A stretch of 64,000 nucleotides of DNA from contig NZ_JASERL010000008.1 of the NCBI RefSeq assembly GCF_030766935.1, forward strand, positions 1 through 64,000. Reading direction: 5' to 3'. The translations under genes were made by a program, and so were the position numbers. Positions 50,877 through 58,224 of this stretch are shown here, piece by piece. Every line of letters begins with the position of its first letter. The stretch's first letter is position 1. Under the pieces are notes generated by a model. The model was not told where the DNA came from. It made no database searches and was given only the letters and a program-made list of their open reading frames with translations. Source of the DNA: Streptomyces sp. KL109B. Lineage in GTDB: Bacteria > Actinomycetota > Actinomycetes > Streptomycetales > Streptomycetaceae.

Positions 50877-52082
50877 TCAGCCGCGCAGCGCAAGCGCCTG
50901 ACCGGCGACGACCAGCAGCACGTGCTCGCACTCGGAGGCGAACGCCGCGTTCAGGCGCCCGAGTTCGTCCCGGTAGCGGCGCCCCGAGGCGGTCGCGGGC
51001 ACGATCCCCGAACCCACCTCGTTCGACACGGCGACGACGGTCCGCCGCGTCCGCCGCACGGCGTCGACCAACCCGGCCACCCGCTCCCGCAGCGCCCGCT
51101 CACCACCGCCCGCCCACTCGGCGTCGTCCCACGCCCCGACCTCGTCCATCGCATAGGTCAGCCACAACGACAGACAATCAATGAGCAGCGGAGCGGAATC
51201 CTCCCGGTCATCCAGGAGCGGCACGAGATCACAGGTCTCCGCCGTCCGCCAGGACCCCGGCCGCCGCTCCCGGTGCGCCGCCACCCGCCGCGCCCACTCG
51301 GTGTCCCCACCGCGCGTCCCACCGGTCGCCACGTACAGCACATCAGGAAACGCCTCGAGCCTCCGCTCCGCCTCCACCGACTTCCCCGACCGCGCCCCGC
51401 CGAGCACCAGCGTCCTGTGCGGCACGTCGGGCACCTCCTCGTACGCCCCGATGTCCAGCGTCGTCCCGTCCGGCACGGCCCGCGCGCCCGCGGCCGCCAG
51501 CCGCCGCGCCAGCTCCGGGCCCGGCGGTACATCATGATCGATGTGCACGGCGACGACATCGGTGGTCGCCCCGATCGCCCCCGCCGACCGCAGCCGCGCC
51601 AGCGCGTCCGGCCGCCCGACGACATCGGCGAGCACCATCTCGTACGGCGCCCGCGGCTCGTCGAACCCGGCGGGCGCGGCCCCCGGCGGCAGATACAGCA
51701 GCCGCTCACCCTCAGGACCGGTCACCTCGTAGCCGGTCCCCGGCGCGTCCAGGGCCAGCGCCCGCACCCGGTGCCCGCTCATGAGCGCCAGCTCCCGCCC
51801 GTCCGGCACCCGCCCCGGCTGCGGCAGCCCGGCCGGCACTTCGACCGCGGGCCCGTCGTGCGGATGCGACAGCAACACCTGCCGTACGCCGCCGAGGCTG
51901 TGCCCCGACCGGGCCGCGGCGAAGGCGGCCCCCGGCGTCAGGTCGAGCAGCAGCGTCCCGTCGATCAGGGCCGCCGTCGCGGCGCGGGCATCACGGCCGA
52001 GCGCGGTCGCGCAGGCGGCGCAGGGGCAGTCGGGGCGGGGCAGCCCTTCGGGGCCACCGGTGCCGAGCAGTGTCAGTTCCAC
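50877..52082 (-). CDS. cobU: Adenosylcobinamide kinase/guanylyltransferase with N-terminal MBL-fold domain
   Basis: A 401-residue fusion. Residues ~1-215 form a metallo-beta-lactamase-fold-like domain starting VELTLLGTGG, with a DCPCAACATA cysteine pair, LSHPHDGP, and VVAVHIDHD. Residues ~220-400 are CobU, which phosphorylates adenosylcobinamide and then transfers GMP. CobU is marked by the P-loop LVLGGARSGKSVEAERR, the CLSLWLTYAM segment and VAVSNEVGSGIVP. The GTG at 52082 follows GGGAGG by eight bases. The orientation matches cobT and cobS, but the PKS operon now lies between. Confidence 0.93.
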   Translation of the reverse strand: MELTLLGTGGPEGLPRPDCPCAACATALGRDARAATAALIDGTLLLDLTPGAAFAAARSGHSLGGVRQVLLSHPHDGPAVEVPAGLPQPGRVPDGRELALMSGHRVRALALDAPGTGYEVTGPEGERLLYLPPGAAPAGFDEPRAPYEMVLADVVGRPDALARLRSAGAIGATTDVVAVHIDHDVPPGPELARRLAAAGARAVPDGTTLDIGAYEEVPDVPHRTLVLGGARSGKSVEAERRLEAFPDVLYVATGGTRGGDTEWARRVAAHRERRPGSWRTAETCDLVPLLDDREDSAPLLIDCLSLWLTYAMDEVGAWDDAEWAGGGERALRERVAGLVDAVRRTRRTVVAVSNEVGSGIVPATASGRRYRDELGRLNAAFASECEHVLLVVAGQALALRG

Positions 52083-52160
52083 AGGAAGATCCTCCCGCGC
52101 CGCCTCGACCGACGCGCGCCCGGATAGGCTTCCGGGGACATCCGATACCGGGAGGCTGAC

Positions 52161-52385
52161 ATGGCGGCGTGGACGTGGCGGTTCGAGAAGTCCGACGGCA
52201 CGGAGGTGCCTCCGGCGGTCCAACCCGAGGAGTTCCCCACGCAGGGCGACGCGGAGTCCTGGGTCGGCGAGTACTGGAAGCAACTCGCCGACGGCGGCGC
52301 CGACCAGGTCACCCTCTTCGAGGACGACACCAAGATCTACGGCCCGATGAGCCTCCACGCGGAGGACGCGGAAGCAGACGCATAG
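52161..52385 (+). CDS. Small conserved hypothetical protein (74 aa)
   Basis: An acidic 74-residue protein beginning MAAWTWRFEKSDGTEV, with a strong GGGAGG ribosome site. It contains several tryptophans (WTWRF, SWVGEYWKQL) and ends in an acidic tail. I recall similar small proteins beside cobU in other Streptomyces but no domain is recognisable. It is divergent from cobU, with 78 bases between starts, and its function is unknown. Confidence 0.75.
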   Translation: MAAWTWRFEKSDGTEVPPAVQPEEFPTQGDAESWVGEYWKQLADGGADQVTLFEDDTKIYGPMSLHAEDAEADA

Positions 52386-52390
52386 CGCAA

Positions 52391-52490
52391 CTCAAGCCCC
52401 TGCGGCGCTTCAGCAGCCGGGCCCGGGGCAAAAGTGCCCCATTCAAGCCCCTGCGGCGCTTGAGCAGCGGGGTCCGGGGCAGAGCCCCGC
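52391..52490. repeat. Two inverted-orientation dispersed repeats
   Basis: Two copies of CTCAAGCCCCTGCGGCGCTT with associated GGGGC/GCCCC hairpins fill the gap between two converging genes. The second copy is the better preserved. They probably act as a bidirectional terminator. Confidence 0.82.
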
Positions 52491-52551
52491 GAGCGCAACG
52501 ACATCCGCCGAAGCGAAGACGGTCGAGGAGGGACTCCGTCCCCCTCGACCG

Positions 52552-53388
52552 TCACCCCCGCACCCCGCACAAATGCAAGAGCGCCGCCACCCCCCGATAC
52601 GGATCAAGACGCCCCGCCTTCTCCTCCGCCGCGAGCAACGTCTGCAACTCCCCGTGCTCCGGCACCGGCACGTCGTCCGACGCCTGATCGGAGAAGACCC
52701 GCACCCCGTACCACGCGTGCAACGGCGCCCCGATCCCCGCCAACGTCTCCGTCAGCGCGCCGAGCCGGTCGGCCCGCACATCGAGCCCGAGCCGATTCGT
52801 GTACTTCGTCGTCTCGAAGGCACCCAGCGCCGTGATCCAGTCACCGGCCATCCCGGGCCGCATCGCGAGCGCGTCCCCATTGCGTACGACGAGGGACAGC
52901 AGCCCGCCCGGCGCCAGCATCCGCGCCAGACCCGCGAGCAGCGCGTCGGGATCCTCGACGTACATCAGGACGCCGTGACAGAGCACGACGTCGAAGCTGC
53001 CGGGCAGGAAGTGGACCCCGGTGTCCATGCCGTTGCCCTGCACGAGCCGGACCCGCTCACGCACCCCCGCGGGCTCCGCCGCGAGCGCCCGGCCCGCGAC
53101 GCCCACCATCTCCGGATCCTGCTCCACACCGGTCACCTTGTGCCCGGAGCGGGCGAGCCGCAGCGCCTGCGTGCCCTGGCCCATGCCCACGTCGAGCACC
53201 CGCAGCCGCTGGCCGACGGGGAACCGCCCGGCTACCTGCTCGTCGAGCTGCCGGGCCACGAGCTCCTGGCGCACGGTGTTGCGCAGGCCGCCGAGCTTGT
53301 CCAGCCAGGAGTGCACGGCCGCACCGGCGAAAGCCTCGGTGCCCGCGCCGTCCGGTCTGCCCGCGCTGTCCGCGCTGTTCGCGGTCAG
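52552..53388 (-). CDS. Class I SAM-dependent methyltransferase
   Basis: A methyltransferase of about 278 residues with clear SAM motifs: LRVLDVGMGQGTQALRLARSGHKVTGVEQDPEMV (~65-98), FDVVLCHGVLMYVEDPDALLAGLARMLAPGGLLSLVVRNG. It resembles CmoM/UbiE-like enzymes, and the substrate is unknown. The start is unusual. No ATG, GTG or TTG lies at the expected place. A CTG at 53388, with GGAG seven bases upstream and a 4-bp CTGA overlap with the DUF3043 stop, fits best. A GTG at 53316 would lose about 24 residues and has no ribosome site. Confidence 0.85.
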   Translation of the reverse strand: MTANSADSAGRPDGAGTEAFAGAAVHSWLDKLGGLRNTVRQELVARQLDEQVAGRFPVGQRLRVLDVGMGQGTQALRLARSGHKVTGVEQDPEMVGVAGRALAAEPAGVRERVRLVQGNGMDTGVHFLPGSFDVVLCHGVLMYVEDPDALLAGLARMLAPGGLLSLVVRNGDALAMRPGMAGDWITALGAFETTKYTNRLGLDVRADRLGALTETLAGIGAPLHAWYGVRVFSDQASDDVPVPEHGELQTLLAAEEKAGRLDPYRGVAALLHLCGVRG

Positions 53389-53981
53389 GGCCGCTCTCCG
53401 CGCTTGACCTGCGGCTTCGGCAGGCGGAGGCGCTTCATCTGGAGCGTGCGCATCAGCGCGTACGCGACGGCGCCCTTGCGGCGCTCGTTCGGGAACTTCT
53501 CCGCGAGGATCTTCCGCAGCCGGAAACCGGTCACCGCGGAGTCGATCACGATCGCGACGATCACGAACAGCCACAGCAGCAGCGCGATGTTCTGCAGCGA
53601 ACCGACGCGGATCATGCTCAGGACGAGGATGACCACCGCCATCGGCAGGAAGTACTCGGCGATCGCGAAGCGCGAGTCGACGAAGTCGCGCGCGAACTTG
53701 CGCACCGGGCCCTTGTCACGGGCCGGCAGGTAACGCTCGTCGCCGTTGGCCAGCGCCTCGCGCTGGCGCGCCATCGCGGTGCGCCGCTCGTCGCGCGTGC
53801 GGCTGCGGGCCTCCTTCGGCGTCATCTTGGTGTTGGCCACGCTGCGGCGCTGCGTCTGTGCCTCGCTGCGCTTCGGCGTGGGGCGGCCCTTGGGCGCCTG
53901 CGGGTCTCGGGGCTGCTTGGACATGGAGACCTTGGCCTGAGCGGCCTGGGCCTTGTCGTCCTTGGATCGGCTACGGAACAC
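53385..53981 (-). CDS. DUF3043 membrane protein
   Basis: A 198-residue protein of the actinobacterial DUF3043 family. A long basic, Gln/Lys/Arg-rich N-terminus (~1-85) precedes two transmembrane segments (~110-130: FLPMAVVILVLSMIRVG; ~133-155: NIALLLWLFVIVAIVIDSAV). A basic cytoplasmic tail follows. The GTG at 53981 is used; no good Shine-Dalgarno is visible. It is divergent from pspA and overlaps the downstream methyltransferase. Function is unknown; the neighbourhood suggests envelope biology. Confidence 0.88.
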   Translation of the reverse strand: MFRSRSKDDKAQAAQAKVSMSKQPRDPQAPKGRPTPKRSEAQTQRRSVANTKMTPKEARSRTRDERRTAMARQREALANGDERYLPARDKGPVRKFARDFVDSRFAIAEYFLPMAVVILVLSMIRVGSLQNIALLLWLFVIVAIVIDSAVTGFRLRKILAEKFPNERRKGAVAYALMRTLQMKRLRLPKPQVKRGERP

Positions 53982-54028
53982 AATTGCCAAGAGTACGTGG
54001 TGGTCATGCATCGACCACAGGCCCGTGG

Positions 54029-54054
54029 GGAACGATCCGACAACGCCCTGCGTC
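54029..54054 (+). promoter_or_regulatory. Candidate ECF-type (sigma-E-like) promoter upstream of pspA
   Basis: GGAAC (54029-54033) and GTC (54052-54054) are 18 bases apart, the arrangement reported for Streptomyces envelope-stress sigma-E promoters. It lies about 190 bases before pspA, leaving a long leader. Envelope-stress control would suit pspA. The match is short and may be chance. Confidence 0.35.
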
Positions 54055-54246
54055 TTCCCCTGCGTCCCTCGTCAGGGGTCATCTACTCCTTGCGCCGGAG
54101 CGGCGCCGGAAGCAGTCGTCCTCGGGGATGAGCGCATCCGTGCCTGAACAGTGCGGTAATAGAGGCAGGACCCGTACTGTGGTTTCTGTCGCAGTGCTGG
54201 AGCTGGACCATCGGCTGGATCTGTCAGAAGGGGGCGCGCGAAGCCC

Positions 54247-55044
54247 ATGAGCGGTGTCATGAAGCGTATGGGGATGATCTTCCGCGCGAAGGCGAACAAG
54301 GCCCTTGACCGGGCCGAGGACCCGCGCGAGACCCTCGATTACTCGTACCAGAAGCAACTGGAGCTGCTGCAGAAGGTACGCCGGGGGGTCGCGGACGTGG
54401 CGACGTCCCGCAAGCGCCTGGAACTGCAGCTGGGTCAGCTCCAGTCCCAGTCGTCCAAGCTCGAGGACCAGGGCCGCAAGGCACTCGCGCTCGGCCGCGA
54501 GGACCTGGCCCGCGAGGCGCTCTCCCGGCGCGCCGCCCTCCAGCAGCAGGTGACCGACCTGGAGACGCAGCACCAGACGCTCCAGGGCGAGGAGGAGAAG
54601 CTCACTCTCGCGGCCCAGCGGCTCCAGGCGAAGGTCGACGCCTTCCGTACGAAGAAGGAGACCATCAAGGCGACCTACACCGCGGCCCAGGCACAGACCC
54701 GGATCGGCGAGGCGTTCTCCGGCATCTCCGAGGAGATGGGCGACGTCGGCATGGCGATCCAGCGCGCCGAGGACAAGACGGCCCAGCTGCAGGCGCGGGC
54801 CGGCGCCATCGACGAGCTGCTCGCCTCCGGCGCCCTCGACGACTCCTCGGGCCTGGCCAAGGACGACATCCAGTCCGAGCTGGACCGGCTCTCCGGTGGT
54901 ACGGATGTAGAGCTGGAACTGCAGCGCATGAAGGCGGAGCTGTCCGGAGGCTCGTCCGCATCGCAGACGGCGATCGAGGGCGGCGAGGGCCAGGCCGGTC
55001 CGGCGCAGCAGCCCCAGGACACCCCGCGCTTCGACAAGCAGTAG
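54247..55044 (+). CDS. pspA: Phage-shock protein A / IM30 family
   Basis: A 265-residue ESCRT-III-related membrane-stress protein. The N-terminal amphipathic helix (MKRMGMIFRAKANKALDRAEDP) binds damaged membranes. The remainder is almost entirely coiled coil (~25-215), as expected for PspA/Vipp1. The Gly/Ser/Gln/Pro-rich tail is disordered. AAGGGGG precedes the ATG at a slightly long distance. It is followed by the PspAA gene and then, beyond an opposing operon, by a NarL-type two-component system. A 265-base leader region contains a possible stress-sigma promoter. Confidence 0.95.
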   Translation: MSGVMKRMGMIFRAKANKALDRAEDPRETLDYSYQKQLELLQKVRRGVADVATSRKRLELQLGQLQSQSSKLEDQGRKALALGREDLAREALSRRAALQQQVTDLETQHQTLQGEEEKLTLAAQRLQAKVDAFRTKKETIKATYTAAQAQTRIGEAFSGISEEMGDVGMAIQRAEDKTAQLQARAGAIDELLASGALDDSSGLAKDDIQSELDRLSGGTDVELELQRMKAELSGGSSASQTAIEGGEGQAGPAQQPQDTPRFDKQ

Positions 55045-55082
55045 TGCCTGTGCAGTGCCCGTAGTGCCTTGAGGAGGCCGAC

Positions 55083-55361
55083 ATGATCGTTCGCATCATG
55101 GGGGAGGGCCAGGTGGAGTTGGCGGACAGCCACTTCGCCGAACTCAACAAGCTCGACGACGAACTCCTCGAGGAGATGGAGGGCGGTGACGAGGCGGGCT
55201 TCCGCCGCACGCTCACCGCTCTGCTGGACGCGGTCCGCCGCCTCGGCGCTCCGCTTCCGGACGACGCGTTGGAGCCCTCGGAGCTGATCCTGCCGGCGGC
55301 CGACGCGACCCTCGCCGAGGTCCGCGACATGCTCAGCGACGACGGCCTGATCCCGGGGTGA
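55083..55361 (+). CDS. pspAA: PspA-associated protein PspAA
   Basis: A 92-residue acidic protein that begins MIVRIMGEGQVELADSHFAELNKLDDELLE, matching the PspA-associated (PspAA) family. These proteins are usually encoded directly after pspA and are thought to assist it. It is 38 bases downstream of pspA with a strong GAGGAGG ribosome site, so it is probably in the same operon. No catalytic motif is seen. Confidence 0.9.
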   Translation: MIVRIMGEGQVELADSHFAELNKLDDELLEEMEGGDEAGFRRTLTALLDAVRRLGAPLPDDALEPSELILPAADATLAEVRDMLSDDGLIPG

Positions 55362-55380
55362 CCGTCGCCGCTCGGCCCGG

Positions 55381-56013
55381 TTACCTCGGGCGCACGGCGT
55401 AGGTCAGGTGCGTCACCCGCGGCGACGGCTCCGAGCGCACCGGCTCCAGCGCGATCCTGGACGCGTCCACGCCCTCGAAGAGGCGGATGCCGGTGCCGAA
55501 CAGCACGGGTGACAGCGCGATCGAGAACTCGTCGACCAGGCCCGCGTTCAGATACTCCAGGATCGTCGCGCCACCGCCCGCGATGCGCACGTCCAGGTCG
55601 TGGCCGTGTTCGCCGGCGGCCTCGCGGGCCCGCTCGAGCGCGGCCTCGATGCCGTCGTTGACGAAGTGGAACGTGGTCCCGCCCGGCCGCTCCCAGGGGT
55701 CGCGCTTCTCGTGCGTCACGACGTACACCGGCGTGTGGAAGGGCGCGTTCTCCGGCCACATCTCCTCGCCCGCGTCGAACATCCGCTTGCCCATGACGCT
55801 CGCTCCGGTGCGCTCGAACGTCTCCCGCACGATGTCGTTGTCGCGGCCCTCCTCGCCGCCCCCGCCGAGCCCGAGGTTCTCCCGGAAGGCGCGCTGCGGG
55901 AAGAGCCACCGCTGCAGTTCCATCCACTGCCGCCCCATCAGCTCCCCGGTGGACGTGGGCGCCATGAACCCGTCCAGCGACATCGTGACGCTGAAGAACA
56001 CCTTCCCGGCCAT
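55381..56013 (-). CDS. Dihydrofolate-reductase-family (RibD C-terminal-like) protein
   Basis: A 210-residue protein starting MAGKVFFSVTMSLDGFMAP, the hallmark of the DHFR/RibD-C-like family. It also has VMGKRMFDAGEEMWPENAPFHTPVYVVTHEKRDPWERPGGTTFHFV, GGGATILEYLNAGLVDEFSIALSPVLFGTGIRLFEG and a normal C-terminus. NADPH-dependent reduction of an unknown small substrate is inferred. Its ATG overlaps the stop of the SRPBCC gene by one base (TGATG), so translation is coupled. It is the third gene of the ArsR operon. Confidence 0.92.
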   Translation of the reverse strand: MAGKVFFSVTMSLDGFMAPTSTGELMGRQWMELQRWLFPQRAFRENLGLGGGGEEGRDNDIVRETFERTGASVMGKRMFDAGEEMWPENAPFHTPVYVVTHEKRDPWERPGGTTFHFVNDGIEAALERAREAAGEHGHDLDVRIAGGGATILEYLNAGLVDEFSIALSPVLFGTGIRLFEGVDASRIALEPVRSEPSPRVTHLTYAVRPR

Positions 56014-56537
56014 CAGCTCTTCGCCCCCTTCTCTGTTGTCCGCGTCCGAACGATCTCGGCGACGTAGGCCGCCAAGTTGCTGAGGGTCTGCCGCCCGCCC
56101 TCGACCGCGTGGTACTTCTCGACCGCCTCGTCGCGCAGTTCCTTGGTACGGAACACCGTGCGCATCACGAGCCGGGTGGCCGCGCCGTGCGACGCGAAGG
56201 TCAGGACGGACTCGAAGGCGTCCGGGTCGTCCCGGCGCTCGCCGTGCAGCAGCTCGATCCGCTCCGGCGGGGTGATCCGCAGCCAGCGGATCCACTCGGG
56301 ATGGTCGACCCCGTCCGGCCCGTGCATCACGAAGGTCCACTCCCCGCCCTCGCGGAACTCGAAGGACCGCGTGGTGGTGCTGAAGCCCTCCGGGCCCCAC
56401 CAGTGCGACAGGTGCCGAACCTCGGTGAACGCCTCGAAGACCAACTCCGGCGGCGCGTCGACGAGCCGCGAGACCACGATCTCCCGGTCGTCCGCCGCCA
56501 CCTGCTCCGCCCGCATGCCGTTCCTCGCCTCTGCCAT
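56013..56537 (-). CDS. SRPBCC (AHSA1-like) domain protein
   Basis: A 174-residue START-like protein of the AHSA1 group, recognised by IVVSRLVDAPPELVFEAFTEVRHLSHWWGPEGFSTTTRSFEFREGGEWTFVMHGPDG. Proteins of this kind are commonly encoded next to ArsR regulators. They have a hydrophobic ligand pocket, but what they bind is generally unknown. It starts three bases past the ArsR stop and is coupled to the DHFR-like gene downstream. Confidence 0.93.
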   Translation of the reverse strand: MAEARNGMRAEQVAADDREIVVSRLVDAPPELVFEAFTEVRHLSHWWGPEGFSTTTRSFEFREGGEWTFVMHGPDGVDHPEWIRWLRITPPERIELLHGERRDDPDAFESVLTFASHGAATRLVMRTVFRTKELRDEAVEKYHAVEGGRQTLSNLAAYVAEIVRTRTTEKGAKS

Positions 56538-56540
56538 CGG

Positions 56541-56882
56541 TCAGTCCTCCTGCCGTGTCCGCTTGAGGTCCTGTACGTAGGTGTCCAGCCGGTCGAAGCT
56601 CTCGTTCCAGAACCGCTCGAATCCGCCGACCCACTCGTGCACCGGCCGCAGCCCGCCGGCGTCCAGCTCGTAGAGCCGCTGCTTGCCGGCCCCGCGCACC
56701 CGCACGAGCCCCACCTCCCGGAGCACCCGCAGATGCTTGGACGCCCCGGGCTGGCTCATCCCCAACTCCTGCGCCAACTCGTTCACCGGCCGCTCTCCGG
56801 CGCGCAGCAGCGCCAGGATGTCGCGGCGCTGCGGCTCGGCGATCGCGTTGAAGACGTCGGAGGTGGTCGCTGCTCGTGCCAT
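56541..56882 (-). CDS. ArsR-family transcriptional regulator
   Basis: A 113-residue winged-helix regulator (DVFNAIAEPQRRDILALLRAGERPVNELAQELGMSQPGASKHLRVLREVGLV). It has none of the usual ArsR metal-binding cysteines. It belongs to the SRPBCC-linked branch that probably senses an organic ligand. The ATG at 56882 is used; no Shine-Dalgarno is visible, and a second ATG at 56909 is in frame. It heads an operon with the SRPBCC and DHFR-like genes and should autoregulate it. Confidence 0.92.
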   Translation of the reverse strand: MARAATTSDVFNAIAEPQRRDILALLRAGERPVNELAQELGMSQPGASKHLRVLREVGLVRVRGAGKQRLYELDAGGLRPVHEWVGGFERFWNESFDRLDTYVQDLKRTRQED

Positions 56883-56915
56883 GACGGCATCGTATTCCCA
56901 TAACGGCATACGTCA
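56882..56915. promoter_or_regulatory. Candidate ArsR operator
   Basis: TGACG at 56882-56886 and CGTCA at 56911-56915 are inverted around the start region of the ArsR operon, with ATGCCGTNATG-like direct repeats between. It is suggestive of autoregulation but short. Confidence 0.3.
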
Positions 56916-56958
56916 AGCCCGCTCGGCCCACGGCGGACGACCCGCTACCGTGGCCCCG

Positions 56959-58224
56959 GTGAACCGCTTCGTACGGTGGGCCAGGACGCATCCGCTGGCG
57001 CTGGACGCCGCACTCGCGCTCGGTGTCCTCCTCTGCATGGTCGCCGGGTCCTTCGTCGACCCGCACGGTCCGGACGGCACCTACGCCTGGGGGGCGAGAA
57101 CCCCGGACGCCCTCAGCCTCGTCCTGATGCTGCTCGGCGCCGCCGCCCTCGTGTTCCGGCGCCGCGCCCCGCTCTACGTACTCGCCGCGACCGCCACCGT
57201 CTCCGTCGTCGAGCTGGTCGTCGGCGATCCCCGCGCCCCCGTCGTGATGTCCGCGGTCGTCGCCCTCTTCACGGTCGCCGCCAGCACGGACCGCCCCACC
57301 ACGTGGCGCGTGGGACTGGCCACGATGGCGGTGCTGACCTGCGTGGCGATGTTCGCGGGCCCGCTGCCCTGGTACTCGCAGGAGAACCTGGGGATCTTCG
57401 CGTGGACCGGGATGGCCGCCGCCGCGGGCGACGCCGTCCGCTCCCGGCGCGCCTTCGTCACCGCGATCAGGGAGCGCGCCGAACGCGCCGAACGCACCCG
57501 CGAGGAGGAGGCCAGGCGGCGCGTCGCCGAGGAGCGGCTGCGGATCGCCCGCGATCTGCACGACGTCGTCGCGCATCACATCGCCCTGGTGAACGTGCAG
57601 GCCGGTGTCGCATCGCACGTCATGGACCGGCGGCCCGACCAGGCGAAGGAGGCGCTCGGTCACGTCCGCGAGGCCAGCCGGTCCGCCCTCAACGAACTCC
57701 GCGCCACCGTCGGCCTGTTGCGGCAGACCGGCGACCCGGAAGCCCCCACCGAACCCGCCCCCGGGCTCGACCGGCTCGACGACCTCGTCGACACCTTCCG
57801 GCACGCGGGCCTGCCCGTGGAGGTGGCCCGCGCCAAGGACGCCCCGGCCCTGCCCGCCGCCGTCGACCTTGCCGCCTTCCGCGTCGTACAGGAAGCCCTG
57901 ACGAACGTACAGAAACACGCGGGCCCCGACGCCAAGGCCGAGGTCAGCGTCGTACGGGTGGGACCGAACACGGAGATCACCATCCTCGACAACGGCCCCG
58001 GCGCCACCGCCGCCCACGGCGACTACCCGGCCGACCCCGCCGAACCCGAGGCGAACGGCGGCCACGGCCTCCTCGGCATGCGCGAACGCGTCACCGCGCT
58101 CGGCGGCACCCTCACCGCGGGACCGCGCTACGGGGGCGGGTTCCGCGTCCATGCGATCCTTCCGACGAAGGCCCGTACCAGCGGCCCCGACCCCGCCAAC
58201 ACCTCCGAGGACGCCACCACATGA
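56959..58224 (+). CDS. NarL-type sensor histidine kinase
   Basis: A 421-residue kinase with about four to six transmembrane segments in the first 150 residues and no large extracellular loop. A short coiled coil (RERAERAERTREEEARRRVAEE) leads to a HisKA_3 domain with His201 in ARDLHDVVAHH. The HATPase domain follows (FRVVQEALTNVQKHAG, ILDNGPGA, GGHGLLGMRERV). The GTG at 56959 is preferred; the GTG at 56950 is an alternative. Its stop overlaps the response-regulator start (ATGA). The architecture resembles LiaS/DesK-type membrane-stress sensors, in keeping with the nearby pspA. Confidence 0.93.
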   Translation: MNRFVRWARTHPLALDAALALGVLLCMVAGSFVDPHGPDGTYAWGARTPDALSLVLMLLGAAALVFRRRAPLYVLAATATVSVVELVVGDPRAPVVMSAVVALFTVAASTDRPTTWRVGLATMAVLTCVAMFAGPLPWYSQENLGIFAWTGMAAAAGDAVRSRRAFVTAIRERAERAERTREEEARRRVAEERLRIARDLHDVVAHHIALVNVQAGVASHVMDRRPDQAKEALGHVREASRSALNELRATVGLLRQTGDPEAPTEPAPGLDRLDDLVDTFRHAGLPVEVARAKDAPALPAAVDLAAFRVVQEALTNVQKHAGPDAKAEVSVVRVGPNTEITILDNGPGATAAHGDYPADPAEPEANGGHGLLGMRERVTALGGTLTAGPRYGGGFRVHAILPTKARTSGPDPANTSEDATT

